From assembly GCA_963731665.1 (NCBI GenBank), contig CAVSWP010000002.1, forward strand, positions 73,695-137,694: a stretch of 64,000 nt of DNA, in the 5' to 3' direction. Shown one piece after another: positions 33,600-42,061 of this stretch. The stretch comes from Chersky-840 sp035604715. GTDB lineage: Bacteria; Actinomycetota; Acidimicrobiia; Acidimicrobiales; UBA8190. The position numbers and the translations under genes were made by a program. Position 1 is the stretch's first letter. Each line of letters starts with the position of its first letter. The notes under the pieces are model-generated. The model worked only from the letters and a program-made list of their open reading frames with translations. It was not told the origin of the DNA and ran no database searches.

Positions 33600-34901
33600 C
33601 TACGCGAACAGGGTACCGGCCTCGGCGATGGCGTCGGCCAGGACGTCCACGTCGGACTCGTCGTTGTACAGGTACAGAGAGGCTCGGGCCGTCGCCGTCA
33701 CACCCATCAGTCGCATCAACGGCTTGGCGCAGTGGTGGCCGGCCCGGACGCACACGCCGACCTGGTCGAGGACCTGGGCCAGGTCATGGGGGTGGACGTC
33801 GCGGTACGCCAGTGACAGCACCCCGCCCCGGTCCACCGTCCCCGAGGGCCCGAAGATCTTGAGGTCGGGGCCGAAGCGCTCGGCCAACACGGCCTGGGCG
33901 TAGGCCGTCAGCTCGACCTCGTGGGCGCGGATGGCCTCCATGCCGATGGCCTCCAGGTACGACACGGCCGCACCGAACCCCACCGCCTCGGCGATGGGGG
34001 GTGTGCCCGCCTCGAACTTCCAGGGCAGGACGTTGGCGCTGAACCCGTCGTGGCGGACGTCGCGGATCATCCCCCCGCCACCGAGGAACGGCGGCATGGC
34101 CTCGAGCAGCTCACGTCGCCCCCACAACACGCCGATCCCGGTGGGGCCGAGCATCTTGTGGGCGCTGAAGGCCAGGAAATCGCAGCCCAGGCCGCCCACA
34201 TCGGTCGGAAGATGGGGAACCGACTGGGCACCGTCGGCCAGCACCAGCGCGCCGGCGCGGTGGGCGGCCTCGGCGATGTGGGCAAAGGGGGTGATGGTCC
34301 CGAGCACGTTCGACATGGTGGTGCAGGCCACGAGCTTGACCCCGTCGAGGAGGCGGTCGAGGTCCGAGAGGTCCAGGCGGTACTCCTCGTCGATGCCGAT
34401 CCAACGCAGTTCGATGCCGCGCTCGTCCGCCAGCATGAGCCACGGGACGATGTTGGCGTGGTGCTCCATCTCCGTGAGCAGCACCACGTCACCGGGACCG
34501 AGGTTCGCCCGGGCCCAGGTGCCGGCCACCAGGTTGATGGCCTCGGTGCCGTTCTTGGTGAAGATCACCTCGTGCTCGGGGTCGGGCGCACCGATGAGCC
34601 GACCCACCGCCACGCGGGCCCCTTCGTAGAGCCGGTCGGCCTCCTCGGCGATGGTGTACACGCCACGATGCACGTTGGCGTGCGTGGTCTGGTAGTAGCC
34701 GTCCATGGCATCGAGCACGATCTGGGGGCGCTGGGCGGACGACGCCGAGTCGAGGTAGACGATCCTGTGCCCGTGCACGGTGCGGTTCAGCACCGGGAAG
34801 TCGGCCTTGATCTTGGAGAAGTCCACCCCGGGAGGGCACCCGCCGATGCCGGCTCGGTCCGCGGTGTGGGCCGGGCCGACCCGAGAGTTGGTCACGGTCA
34901 C
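33600..34901 (-). CDS. sufS: Cysteine desulfurase SufS
   Basis: A PLP-dependent cysteine desulfurase of about 433 residues that releases sulfur from L-cysteine for cluster assembly. Visible are 'YLDSASSAQRPQIVLDAM', the PLP contact 'EMEHHANIVPW', the Schiff-base Lys in 'FSAHKMLGPTGIGVL', and the persulfide Cys in 'RAGHHCAKPLM'. The start is ambiguous: GTG 34901 overlaps the sufC stop as GTGA, while GTG 34910 is in frame three codons upstream. I prefer 34901 because GTGA overlap is the rule in this region. It belongs to the minus-strand sufC-sufS-sufU unit. Confidence 0.94.
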   Translation of the reverse strand: MTVTNSRVGPAHTADRAGIGGCPPGVDFSKIKADFPVLNRTVHGHRIVYLDSASSAQRPQIVLDAMDGYYQTTHANVHRGVYTIAEEADRLYEGARVAVGRLIGAPDPEHEVIFTKNGTEAINLVAGTWARANLGPGDVVLLTEMEHHANIVPWLMLADERGIELRWIGIDEEYRLDLSDLDRLLDGVKLVACTTMSNVLGTITPFAHIAEAAHRAGALVLADGAQSVPHLPTDVGGLGCDFLAFSAHKMLGPTGIGVLWGRRELLEAMPPFLGGGGMIRDVRHDGFSANVLPWKFEAGTPPIAEAVGFGAAVSYLEAIGMEAIRAHEVELTAYAQAVLAERFGPDLKIFGPSGTVDRGGVLSLAYRDVHPHDLAQVLDQVGVCVRAGHHCAKPLMRLMGVTATARASLYLYNDESDVDVLADAIAEAGTLFA

Positions 34902-35641
34902 CTCCGCCACGGCTCGTAGCCCTCGACCTCGAGGCGCCCAGCCAGTGCCGGGCCGCCGCTCTCGACGATGCGGCCGTCCACGAGCACGTGGACGACGTCG
35001 GGATGCAAGAGCTCGAGGATGCGCGTGTAGTGGGTGACGAGGAGCACCCCCAGCTGGGTCCGCTCGCCGCGCACCGCCTGGACGCCGTCGGCCACGATCC
35101 GCAAGGCGTCGATGTCGAGACCGGAGTCGGTCTCGTCGAGCACGGCCAGCTCCGGATCGAGCATGGCCATCTGCAAGATCTCGTTGCGCTTCTTCTCGCC
35201 ACCGGAGAAGCCTTCGTTCAGGTGGCGCTCACCGAAGGCGGGGTCCATACCCAGACGCTTCATCCAGTCGAGCATCGACAGCCGAACCTCGAGCACCGAG
35301 CGGTCCTCGCCGATGCGCGCCGAGACGGCCTGGCGCAGGAATTGGATGACGGGGACGCCGGGGATCTCCTCGGGGTACTGGAAGGCCAGGAACATCCCGG
35401 CCTTGGCGCGCACGTCGGTCGGCCACGCCGTGACGTCCTCGCCCCGGAAGCGGATGGCGCCCGCCGTGACCCGGTAGGAGGGGTTCCCGAGCACGGTGCT
35501 GGCCAGGGTCGACTTGCCCGAGCCGTTCGGGCCCATGAGGGCATGGAGCTCTCCCTCGGCGAGCGCCAGGTCCACCCCGCGCAGGATCTCGGTGCCGTCG
35601 ACGGCCACGTGGAGGCCCTCGATCTCCAGAAGCGGGGTCAC
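34898..35641 (-). CDS. sufC: Fe-S assembly ATPase SufC (second copy)
   Basis: A 247-residue SufC of canonical type: Walker A 'GPNGSGKST', Q-loop 'AFQYPEEIPGVPVIQFLR', 'GFSGGEKKRNEILQMAMLDP' as signature, Walker B and D-loop 'VLDETDSGLDIDAL', and 'VTHYTRIL' with the switch His. It is the first gene of the minus-strand sufC-sufS-sufU unit and overlaps sufS. Two SufC copies in one locus is unusual. This one matches the family consensus better than the sufD-linked copy and may be the general partner, though both look functional. TAGACT lies 6 nt before the GTG and an 18-bp perfect palindrome 29 bp upstream. Confidence 0.94.
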   Translation of the reverse strand: MTPLLEIEGLHVAVDGTEILRGVDLALAEGELHALMGPNGSGKSTLASTVLGNPSYRVTAGAIRFRGEDVTAWPTDVRAKAGMFLAFQYPEEIPGVPVIQFLRQAVSARIGEDRSVLEVRLSMLDWMKRLGMDPAFGERHLNEGFSGGEKKRNEILQMAMLDPELAVLDETDSGLDIDALRIVADGVQAVRGERTQLGVLLVTHYTRILELLHPDVVHVLVDGRIVESGGPALAGRLEVEGYEPWRR

Positions 35642-35647
35642 GCTGGC

Positions 35648-35653
35648 AGTCTA
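35648..35653 (-). promoter_or_regulatory. Leaderless -10 box (TAGACT) of the sufC-sufS-sufU operon
   Basis: On the minus strand TAGACT ends 6 nt before the sufC GTG at 35641, with the palindrome at 35671-35688 in the -35 region. Confidence 0.5.
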
Positions 35654-35670
35654 CCGTTCCCGGGAGATTT

Positions 35671-35688
35671 CCACTACGGCCGTAGTGG
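35671..35688. promoter_or_regulatory. 18-bp perfect palindrome, candidate SUF operator
   Basis: CCACTACGGCCGTAGTGG reads the same on both strands. It lies 17 bp upstream of the presumed -10 of the sufC-sufS-sufU operon, covering the -35 region, the usual position for a dimeric repressor. The regulator is unknown; an iron-sulfur-sensing Rrf2/SufR-type protein is a guess. Confidence 0.5.
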
Positions 35689-35783
35689 CAATTCGGCCGC
35701 CGCCACCGGGCCCCCCGAAAAGAGGGGAGCGGTTGCCCCCGGAAAGCCCCGACCAGGTGATTCGGCCAGGAGTGCGGGTCCAG

Positions 35784-35789
35784 TAGCGT
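35784..35789 (+). promoter_or_regulatory. Leaderless -10 box (TAGCGT) of the debranching-enzyme gene
   Basis: TAGCGT ends 7 nt before the GTG at 35797; the spacer is C/G only, without a ribosome-binding site. Confidence 0.5.
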
Positions 35790-35796
35790 CCCCCGG

Positions 35797-37938
35797 GTGA
35801 GCGATCCGTGGACGTTCAGCGGCAAGGTGTCCAGCCTGGGCCAGTCCGGAGCGGTGACCCTGGTCGACGAGTCCACCTTCACCATCAGCGGTCGGGCGGG
35901 CGATGTGGTCACCCCCTCGGCCGAAGGCCTGTTCGTCCGGGACACCCGGATCCTGTCCCGCTTCGAGCTGCGGGTGAACGGGACGAAGCCCGAGGCATTG
36001 GCCGTCGTCTCCGACGACCCGTTCTCGGCGGTCTTCGTGTCCCGGTGCCCGCCCCGGGCCGGCCTGGCCGACTCCACCCTCATGGTGTTCCGGCGCCGAT
36101 ACGTGGGCCAGGGGATGCGTGAGGACATCGTCATCCGGAACTTCGGCGACGAGCCCACGTTCTGTTCGGTGGAGCTGTTCATCGACTCCGACTTCGCCGA
36201 TCTGTTCGCCGTGAAAGAGGGTCGATTCGGCAACGCCGACGGGGACATCACCCGGGACCACCGCGACGGCCAGCTCGAGTTGTCCTATCGCCGGGGAACG
36301 ATCAACCGGGGACTGGTCATCCACCTGTTCCCGGCACCGGCGATGGTCGGCGACGACCTCGTCAGCTTCGAGGCCATCGTCCCCGCGCACGGGCAGTGGA
36401 CGGGATGCCTCGAGTTCCACCCCGTCATCGAGGGCAAGGCTGTCGACCCCCGCTACCTGTGCGGCCAGCCTGTCGACCGCGCCGCCCCCGCCGAGCGCCT
36501 GGCCAAGTGGCGGCGCCAGGTGCCCCAGGTCGAGACCGATCACGACGGGTTGCGGACGGTGATCGCCTCCAGCGCCGAGGACCTGGGGGCGCTGCGCATC
36601 TTCGACCCCGACTACCCCGAGCGCGTCGTGTTGGCTGCCGGCGCGCCCTGGTTCATGACGGTGTTCGGCCGTGACTCGCTGATCACCTCGTGGATGGCGT
36701 TGCTGGTCGACCCCGACCTCGCCCTCGGGGTCCTGCAGACCCTGGCCCGGTTCCAGGGCAAGAACATCGACCCCCGAAGCGACGAGCAGCCTGGTCGCAT
36801 ACTCCACGAGATGCGCTTCGGCGACGCCCCGTCTCTGTCGTTGGGTGGGGGGAGCATCTACTACGGGACCGCCGATGCCACTCCGCTGTTCGTCATGCTG
36901 CTCGGTGAGCTGCGGCGCTGGGGCCTGGCCCGCGAAGTGGTGGACGAGCTGCTGCCCAACGCGGAACGGGCTCTGGAATGGATCGAGAATCACGGCGACC
37001 TCGACGGGGACGGCTACGTCGAGTACCAGCGGATGACCGACCGGGGGCTCGCCAACCAAGGATGGAAGGACTCGGCCGACGGCATCCGCTATCGCGATGG
37101 GTCGATCGCCCACGCCCCCATCGCACTGTGCGAGGTTCAGGCCTACGTCTACAGCGCATACCTGGCGCGCGCCCACTTCGCCCGCGAGGCCGGGGACGAA
37201 ACGACCTTCGAGCGTTTCCGATCCAAGGCGACCAGGCTCAAGAGCGAGTTCAACCGGGACTTCTGGCTGGAAGAGCGTGGTTGGTTCGCCGTCGGGCTCG
37301 ATGCCGACAAACGACCCATCGACTCGCTCACGTCGAACATCGGGCATTGCCTGTGGACCGGCATCGTGGACCAGGACAAGGCCCGTGCCGTCGCCGACAA
37401 GTTGATGTCACCCGAGCTCAACAGCGGTTGGGGAGTCCGGACCTTGGCGACCTCGACCGGCGGGTACAACCCCATGAGCTATCACTGCGGGTCGGTGTGG
37501 CCCCACGACACGGCGATCGTGGCCGCCGGCCTGGCGCGCTACGGGTTCATGGACCAGTCCCTGCGGCTCATCTGCTCGCTCCTCGACGCCGCCGTGAGCC
37601 TGGGAGGGCGTCTTCCCGAGCTCTACTGTGGGCTCGACCGCGCCGAGTTCTCGTCTCCGGTGGGCTACCCGACGTCGTGCTCACCCCAGGCATGGGCGGC
37701 GGCGTCGCCGCTGTTGTGCCTTCGGACGATGCTGCGGCTCGATCCCTGGGTCCCCTACGGCAAGACGTGGTTGTCGCCGATGTTGCCCGAGGGCATGAAA
37801 CACCTCAAGGTGGCGGGCATCCCTCTGGCCGGGTCGCGCGTCACCGTCGAGGTGGACGGCGACGACGTCGAGGTGACCGGGCTCCCCCCCGAGGTGGCGC
37901 TCATCAGCGAGCCCCGTCATCCCGCCACCTCGGTGTGA
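35797..37938 (+). CDS. Glycogen-debranching / amylo-alpha-1,6-glucosidase family protein
   Basis: A 713-residue cytosolic protein. The N-terminal third ('TLVDESTFTISGRAGDVVTP', 'GLFVRDTRILSRFELRVNG') is the glycogen-debranching-enzyme N-terminal beta domain. The rest is an (alpha/alpha)6 barrel with 'WFMTVFGRDSLITSW', 'GRILHEMRFGD', 'QGWKDSADGIRYRDGSIAHA', 'NIGHCLWTGI' and 'GYNPMSYHCGSVWPHDTAI', where the Asp and Glu residues are candidate catalytic acids. This family occurs widely in actinobacteria and acts on alpha-1,6 or similar glucosidic bonds in storage or compatible-solute glucans; the exact substrate is uncertain. It stands alone, divergent from the sufC operon. Confidence 0.87.
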   Translation: MSDPWTFSGKVSSLGQSGAVTLVDESTFTISGRAGDVVTPSAEGLFVRDTRILSRFELRVNGTKPEALAVVSDDPFSAVFVSRCPPRAGLADSTLMVFRRRYVGQGMREDIVIRNFGDEPTFCSVELFIDSDFADLFAVKEGRFGNADGDITRDHRDGQLELSYRRGTINRGLVIHLFPAPAMVGDDLVSFEAIVPAHGQWTGCLEFHPVIEGKAVDPRYLCGQPVDRAAPAERLAKWRRQVPQVETDHDGLRTVIASSAEDLGALRIFDPDYPERVVLAAGAPWFMTVFGRDSLITSWMALLVDPDLALGVLQTLARFQGKNIDPRSDEQPGRILHEMRFGDAPSLSLGGGSIYYGTADATPLFVMLLGELRRWGLAREVVDELLPNAERALEWIENHGDLDGDGYVEYQRMTDRGLANQGWKDSADGIRYRDGSIAHAPIALCEVQAYVYSAYLARAHFAREAGDETTFERFRSKATRLKSEFNRDFWLEERGWFAVGLDADKRPIDSLTSNIGHCLWTGIVDQDKARAVADKLMSPELNSGWGVRTLATSTGGYNPMSYHCGSVWPHDTAIVAAGLARYGFMDQSLRLICSLLDAAVSLGGRLPELYCGLDRAEFSSPVGYPTSCSPQAWAAASPLLCLRTMLRLDPWVPYGKTWLSPMLPEGMKHLKVAGIPLAGSRVTVEVDGDDVEVTGLPPEVALISEPRHPATSV

Positions 37939-37948
37939 GCGCGCCGGG

Positions 37949-38935
37949 TCAGCCGGCCGCCAGCGTGCGTAGGGCGTCGATGGGGCCCACAGCGGCGTGG
38001 GAGATCAGGGTCTGGGCACCCCCCAGGGGGACGACATCGTCCACGGCGACCACCAGGGGGGCCTTGGACCCGCAACCCGGGTCGAACGGCGTCTGTACCA
38101 CCACTTCGACGACGGCGGCGCTCGTGCCCGCCACGTCGGTCCACCCGTAGTAGGTGCTGCACGGCGGCATGGTGACCTGCACCGCCGTGCTGGTGGGTCC
38201 GACAGGTTGCCAGGGGGCCGAGACGAGCTCGGTCGGTTGGCTCACACTCGGCGGCTGGACGGGTCCGCCACAGGCGATGGCACTGCGGCTGGTGTAGGCG
38301 ATCACGCTGTGTCCGGTGTCGGCGTCGAGCACGACCGCTACGTAGCGGGTGGGAAGTCGCGTGGTCCCCAGCCCGGGCGGGCAGTCGGCGCCCCAGGCGA
38401 TGCCCACCCACGCCAGGCGCATGTCGTAACGGGGAGGCGCGGCCGTCGGCGCGGTGGTGAGCGTCGTGGACGTGGACGACGGGGTGGCGCTCGTCGTGGT
38501 CGTGGTCGTGGTCGAGGTCGTGGTCGTGGTCGTGGTCGTGCTCTGGCTCGTGGTGGCGGGGGTCGTGCCCGGTGTGGACGAGCCGGTGGCCGGACCGGTG
38601 GTGGTGGTCGCCTGCGCAACCTGGGGCGACAGCGTCACGACTCCCAGGCCGAAGATGGAGAACCGGTAGGAGCCGGCGACGACCTGGGCGGCGCGGAACA
38701 TGGCCTCGGCCACCTTCTCCGAAAGGCGCGGCTTGCTCTTCCCCGCAGGGTCCACCGTCAGCGCGCCGCCGTCGAGCTCGACCCGGGACACGAAGCGCCC
38801 GGCCACCACCGACGAGTACGACGGCAGTTCCGACACCGGTGCGCTCTTGGGCGTGGTCATCACCGCGCACGAACCGAGAAGTCCCGCCCCCACCACCACG
38901 AGCGCGGGGCGAAGCAGGCTCGGGAGACGGGGCAC
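37949..38935 (-). CDS. Lipoprotein with a threonine-rich linker, function unknown
   Basis: A 328-residue exported lipoprotein. The signal peptide ends in the lipobox 'LLGSC' (Cys at about 23). Residues 30-105 form a conserved-looking domain, then comes a low-complexity linker of mostly Thr with some Ser, Ala and Pro (about 108-165). The C-terminal half (about 168-328) has several Cys ('GADCPPG', 'IACGGP', 'PPCSTYYGW', 'DPGCGSK') that may form disulfides. No known domain was recognised. It converges on the debranching-enzyme gene, and its start faces the kinase gene 40 bp away. CAGACT lies 7 nt before the GTG. Confidence 0.75.
   Translation of the reverse strand: MPRLPSLLRPALVVVGAGLLGSCAVMTTPKSAPVSELPSYSSVVAGRFVSRVELDGGALTVDPAGKSKPRLSEKVAEAMFRAAQVVAGSYRFSIFGLGVVTLSPQVAQATTTTGPATGSSTPGTTPATTSQSTTTTTTTTSTTTTTTTSATPSSTSTTLTTAPTAAPPRYDMRLAWVGIAWGADCPPGLGTTRLPTRYVAVVLDADTGHSVIAYTSRSAIACGGPVQPPSVSQPTELVSAPWQPVGPTSTAVQVTMPPCSTYYGWTDVAGTSAAVVEVVVQTPFDPGCGSKAPLVVAVDDVVPLGGAQTLISHAAVGPIDALRTLAAG
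38463..38562. repeat. Low-complexity triplet repeat encoding the Thr linker
   Basis: Near-perfect repetition of GTCGTG/GTGGTC-type units on the plus strand (ACC/ACG threonine codons on the minus strand) inside the lipoprotein gene. It has no spacers, so it is not a CRISPR. Such tracts change length by slippage. Confidence 0.7.
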
Positions 38936-38963
38936 GGGCCCCAGTCTGCCCGCAGGGCGGCGT

Positions 38964-38969
38964 TAGGCT
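38964..38969 (+). promoter_or_regulatory. Leaderless -10 box (TAGGCT) of the FGGY kinase gene
   Basis: TAGGCT ends 6 nt before the ATG at 38976. Confidence 0.45.
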
Positions 38970-38975
38970 GCGTCA

Positions 38976-40595
38976 ATGCCGCCCGCCGGGAACGACCGCG
39001 GCACCTCCGGACGCCCGCCCTCCGAAGAAGTCTTCGTCCTTGCCATCGACCTCGGGACGGGAGGGCCCAAGGTGGCTCTCGTGTCCTGCACCGGAACGAT
39101 GGCGGCCAGCGCGTCCGAGCCCGTGGCGCTGCACCTGTTGCCGGGAGGAGGGGCCGAGCAGGACCCCGAGGCCTGGTGGCTGGCCATCGTGGCGGCCTGC
39201 CGGCGAACGCTGGCGGGGTCCTCGGTGCCCGCCGCGAACATCGTCGGTGTGGGGTGCACGGCGCAGTGGTCGGGCACCGTGGCCGCCGCCGGGGACGGCA
39301 CGCCGTTGCGGCCCGCGGTGATCTGGATGGACTCCCGGGGGAGTACGGCCATGCGGCGCCAGATGCGGGGGCCGGTCAGCGTGCTCGGGTACGACGTCCG
39401 CAAGCTCCAACGCTGGATCCGCCTGACCGGGGGGGCGCCCGGGCACTCGGGGAAGGACCCCACCGCCCACATCCTGTGGATTCGCCATGCCGAGCCCGAC
39501 GTCTACCGAGCCACCTACAAATTCCTCGAGCCGGTGGACTGGCTCAACCAGCGACTGACGGGGCGCTTTGCTGCTTCGTACGATTCGATCGCCGCGCATT
39601 GGGTGACCGACAACCGCCACATCGACTCCGTCGACTACGACGAGACCTTGCTCCGCATGTCGGGCCTCGAGCGCTCCAAGCTGCCCGACATCGTCCCGTC
39701 GGCCACGATCATGGGATCGTTGCAGGCGCGGGCGGCCGACGACCTGGGCCTGGCGGTGGGGCTCCCCGTCGTGACCGGCACCGGGGACGTGCACTCTGCC
39801 GCCGTGGGGTCCGGGGCCGTCGCCGACTTCGAAGGCCACCTCTACATCGGGACGTCGTCGTGGATCTCGTGCCACGTGCCGTTCAAGAAGACAGACGTCC
39901 TGCGAAACGTCGCCTCGATCCCCGCGGCGCTTCCCGGTCGATACCTCGTTGCCGACGAGCACGAGACGGCGGGTGCGTGCCTGACGTTTCTCGCCGAGAA
40001 CGTGCTGTTCGAGGACAAGTCTCCGCATCTCCCCGGCGGGCACGACAACGTCTACCGGTACTTCGACGACGTCGCCGCCGGGGTGCCACCCGGGGCACAC
40101 GGGGCGATGTTCACGCCCTGGCTCAACGGGGAGCGGTCCCCGGTCGACGACCACACCATTCGCGCCGGGTTCCACAACCTGTCGCTCTCTACCACTCGCC
40201 CCGACCTGGTCCGTGCCGTGTACGAAGGGGTGGCGCTCAACAGCCGTTGGCTGCTCGGGGCCGTGGAGCGATTCGTGGGGCGGCGATTCGAGTCGCTGGC
40301 CTTCATCGGCGGTGGCGCCAACTCCGCCGTCTGGTCCCAGATCCATGCCGACGTCATGGGCCGCCGCGTCAGGCAGGTGGCCGAGCCGGTCCTCGCCAAC
40401 GTGCGTGGCGCCGGGTTCCTGACGTTGCTCGCCCTCGGCCGCATCCGTGTCGAGGACATCCCCGCCATGGTCGAGGTGGGGGCGACGTTCGAACCGGACA
40501 CCGCCACCGCCACCGTGTACGGGGAGCGGTACCGGGAGTTCGTCGACCTCTACAAGAAGACCAAGCAGATCCACCGACGGCTCAACGGCCACTGA
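38976..40595 (+). CDS. FGGY-family carbohydrate kinase (xylulokinase-like)
   Basis: A 539-residue sugar kinase of the ribonuclease-H-like ATPase fold. Both domains are complete: 'VLAIDLGTGGPKVALVS' (phosphate 1 loop, about 22-38), 'VGCTAQWSGTV', 'PAVIWMDSRG', 'PVVTGTGDVHSAAVGSGAV' (phosphate 2 loop with the catalytic Asp) and 'FIGGGANSAVWSQIHADV' (adenosine site). This set resembles xylulokinases, but the substrate is not fixed by sequence; other pentuloses, polyols or glycerol are possible. It has an apparently leaderless promoter and no sugar transporter or isomerase nearby. A 34-bp gap separates its stop from the glutamine-synthetase-like gene, which runs the other way. Confidence 0.86.
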   Translation: MPPAGNDRGTSGRPPSEEVFVLAIDLGTGGPKVALVSCTGTMAASASEPVALHLLPGGGAEQDPEAWWLAIVAACRRTLAGSSVPAANIVGVGCTAQWSGTVAAAGDGTPLRPAVIWMDSRGSTAMRRQMRGPVSVLGYDVRKLQRWIRLTGGAPGHSGKDPTAHILWIRHAEPDVYRATYKFLEPVDWLNQRLTGRFAASYDSIAAHWVTDNRHIDSVDYDETLLRMSGLERSKLPDIVPSATIMGSLQARAADDLGLAVGLPVVTGTGDVHSAAVGSGAVADFEGHLYIGTSSWISCHVPFKKTDVLRNVASIPAALPGRYLVADEHETAGACLTFLAENVLFEDKSPHLPGGHDNVYRYFDDVAAGVPPGAHGAMFTPWLNGERSPVDDHTIRAGFHNLSLSTTRPDLVRAVYEGVALNSRWLLGAVERFVGRRFESLAFIGGGANSAVWSQIHADVMGRRVRQVAEPVLANVRGAGFLTLLALGRIRVEDIPAMVEVGATFEPDTATATVYGERYREFVDLYKKTKQIHRRLNGH

Positions 40596-40629
40596 GGGAC
40601 CGGCGGACTGTCGGCTGTCGGGCGGACGG

Positions 40630-41988
40630 TCAGATGCGTTCGAAGTTCCGGGCCAGCTCCCAGTCCGTCACGGTCTGGTTGGCGCGGGCCCACTCCTGTC
40701 GGGCGGTGTTCAGCAGGTGGTAGTGCACGTCGTCACCGAAGGCCCCGGCGGCGATCTCCGACGACCCCAGCTCTTCGATGGCCTCCACCAGGGTCGTGGG
40801 CACCCGGGGCACGTCGGTGGCGTTGTAGGCATTGCCTTCGAACGGCGGGGGGAGCTCCAGGCCGTGCTCCACCCCCCACAGGCCGGCGGCGAAGATGCCG
40901 GCCAGGGCGAGGTAGGGATTGACGTCGGCCCCGGGGACGCGGCACTCCACTCTCCGGCCCTCTCCGTGGCCCACCAGGCGGAAACCGCAGGTGCGGTTGT
41001 CGACACCCCATACTGCGGCGGTGGGTGCCCACGAACCGGGGACATAGCGCTTGTACGAGTTGACGTACGGCGCCCACAGCCATGTCATCTGACGGGCGCC
41101 GTGAATGAGCCCGGCGACGAATTGCCGTCCCACCTCCGACAGCTGCGACGGCGCATCCTCGCCCGCCATGCGAGGTGCCCCGGAGTCGGCGTCCCACAGG
41201 CTGGCGTGGATGTGGCAGGACGAGCCCACCTCGGCGATCGACCACTTGGCCATGAACGACGCCGAGCGACCGCACTGGTCGGCGATCTCCTTCACGCCGT
41301 TCTTGAACACGAGATGCCTGTCGGCCACCTCGATCGCTTTCCCGTAGGTGACGTTGACCTCGTGCTGACCCCGACCCGCCTCACCCTTGGAGAATTCGAC
41401 GGGAATGCCGGCGTCCACCATCTCGTTTCGGATCCGTCGCAGGACATATTCCTCGCGAGAGGTCTGGAGCAACTGATAGTCCTCGATGCTCGACACGTGG
41501 GGGTGCAGACCGCGCCATCCCTGGGCGGCGGCCTCTTCGAAGGTCTCGCGGAACAGATAGAACTCGAGCTCTGTGGCGCACCGGACCTCGAGGCCGAGCG
41601 CTCGGGCCCGCTCGACCTGGCGTCCGAGGATCCGTCTCGGCGAGACCTCGACGGGGGAGCCCTGGGTGTCCACGACGTCGCACACCACCATGGCCGATCC
41701 TTCGAGCCAGGGAAGCAGCCGCAAGGTGGCCGGGTCGGGGAGGGCGACGACGTCTCCGTACCCGGTCTCCCAGTTCGTGAACCGGTACCCGGGCAGCGGC
41801 TCCATGTCCACGTCGACGGCGAGGAGATAGTCACACGCCTCGATGCCGTGCTCGAGGACGTGGTCGAGGAAGAAGCTCCCGGTGACGCGCTTTCCCACCG
41901 GACGTCCTTGCATGTCGGGGAAGGCCACGACCACCGTGTCGATGGTCCCCTCGGTGATCCGCTTCTTCAGCTCGTCGAGCGCCAGCAT
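40630..41988 (-). CDS. Glutamine synthetase family protein, probable gamma-glutamyl-polyamine/amine synthetase
   Basis: A 452-residue ATP-dependent ligase of the GS fold. N-terminal beta-grasp ('TVVVAFPDMQGRPVGKRV'), then the catalytic barrel with 'CATELEFYLF', 'GRGQHEVNVTYGKAIEVADR', 'GSSCHIHASLWD', 'APTAAVWGVDNRTCGFRLVG' and 'RRVECRVPGADVNPYLALA'. It resembles the GlnA3/GlnA4-type proteins of actinobacteria, which glutamylate polyamines or ethanolamine rather than ammonia; true GlnA has longer conserved adenylylation and ammonia-site regions. The genes that follow (SDR, a gamma-glutamyl-GABA-hydrolase-like amidase, an aldehyde dehydrogenase) fit a Puu-type pathway. I start at ATG 41988; GTG 42027 is in frame upstream. 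Confidence 0.8.
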   Translation of the reverse strand: MLALDELKKRITEGTIDTVVVAFPDMQGRPVGKRVTGSFFLDHVLEHGIEACDYLLAVDVDMEPLPGYRFTNWETGYGDVVALPDPATLRLLPWLEGSAMVVCDVVDTQGSPVEVSPRRILGRQVERARALGLEVRCATELEFYLFRETFEEAAAQGWRGLHPHVSSIEDYQLLQTSREEYVLRRIRNEMVDAGIPVEFSKGEAGRGQHEVNVTYGKAIEVADRHLVFKNGVKEIADQCGRSASFMAKWSIAEVGSSCHIHASLWDADSGAPRMAGEDAPSQLSEVGRQFVAGLIHGARQMTWLWAPYVNSYKRYVPGSWAPTAAVWGVDNRTCGFRLVGHGEGRRVECRVPGADVNPYLALAGIFAAGLWGVEHGLELPPPFEGNAYNATDVPRVPTTLVEAIEELGSSEIAAGAFGDDVHYHLLNTARQEWARANQTVTDWELARNFERI

Positions 41989-42061
41989 GCCCGCACCATG
42001 GCACGGCGCCGCCGCTGCGTCCAGCACGTCTTGCCGGATCGTGGAAGAGCGCGAGTCCCGA

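Noticed and set aside
38463..38562. Tandem short repeats that might be a CRISPR or regulatory repeat.
   Set aside because: The units are 3-6 bp with no spacers and encode a threonine linker of an exported lipoprotein.
37997..40723. A 908-codon open frame on the plus strand across the lipoprotein and kinase genes.
   Set aside because: Its translation is an Arg/Gly-rich shadow; the lipoprotein (minus) and FGGY kinase (plus, other frame) explain the region.
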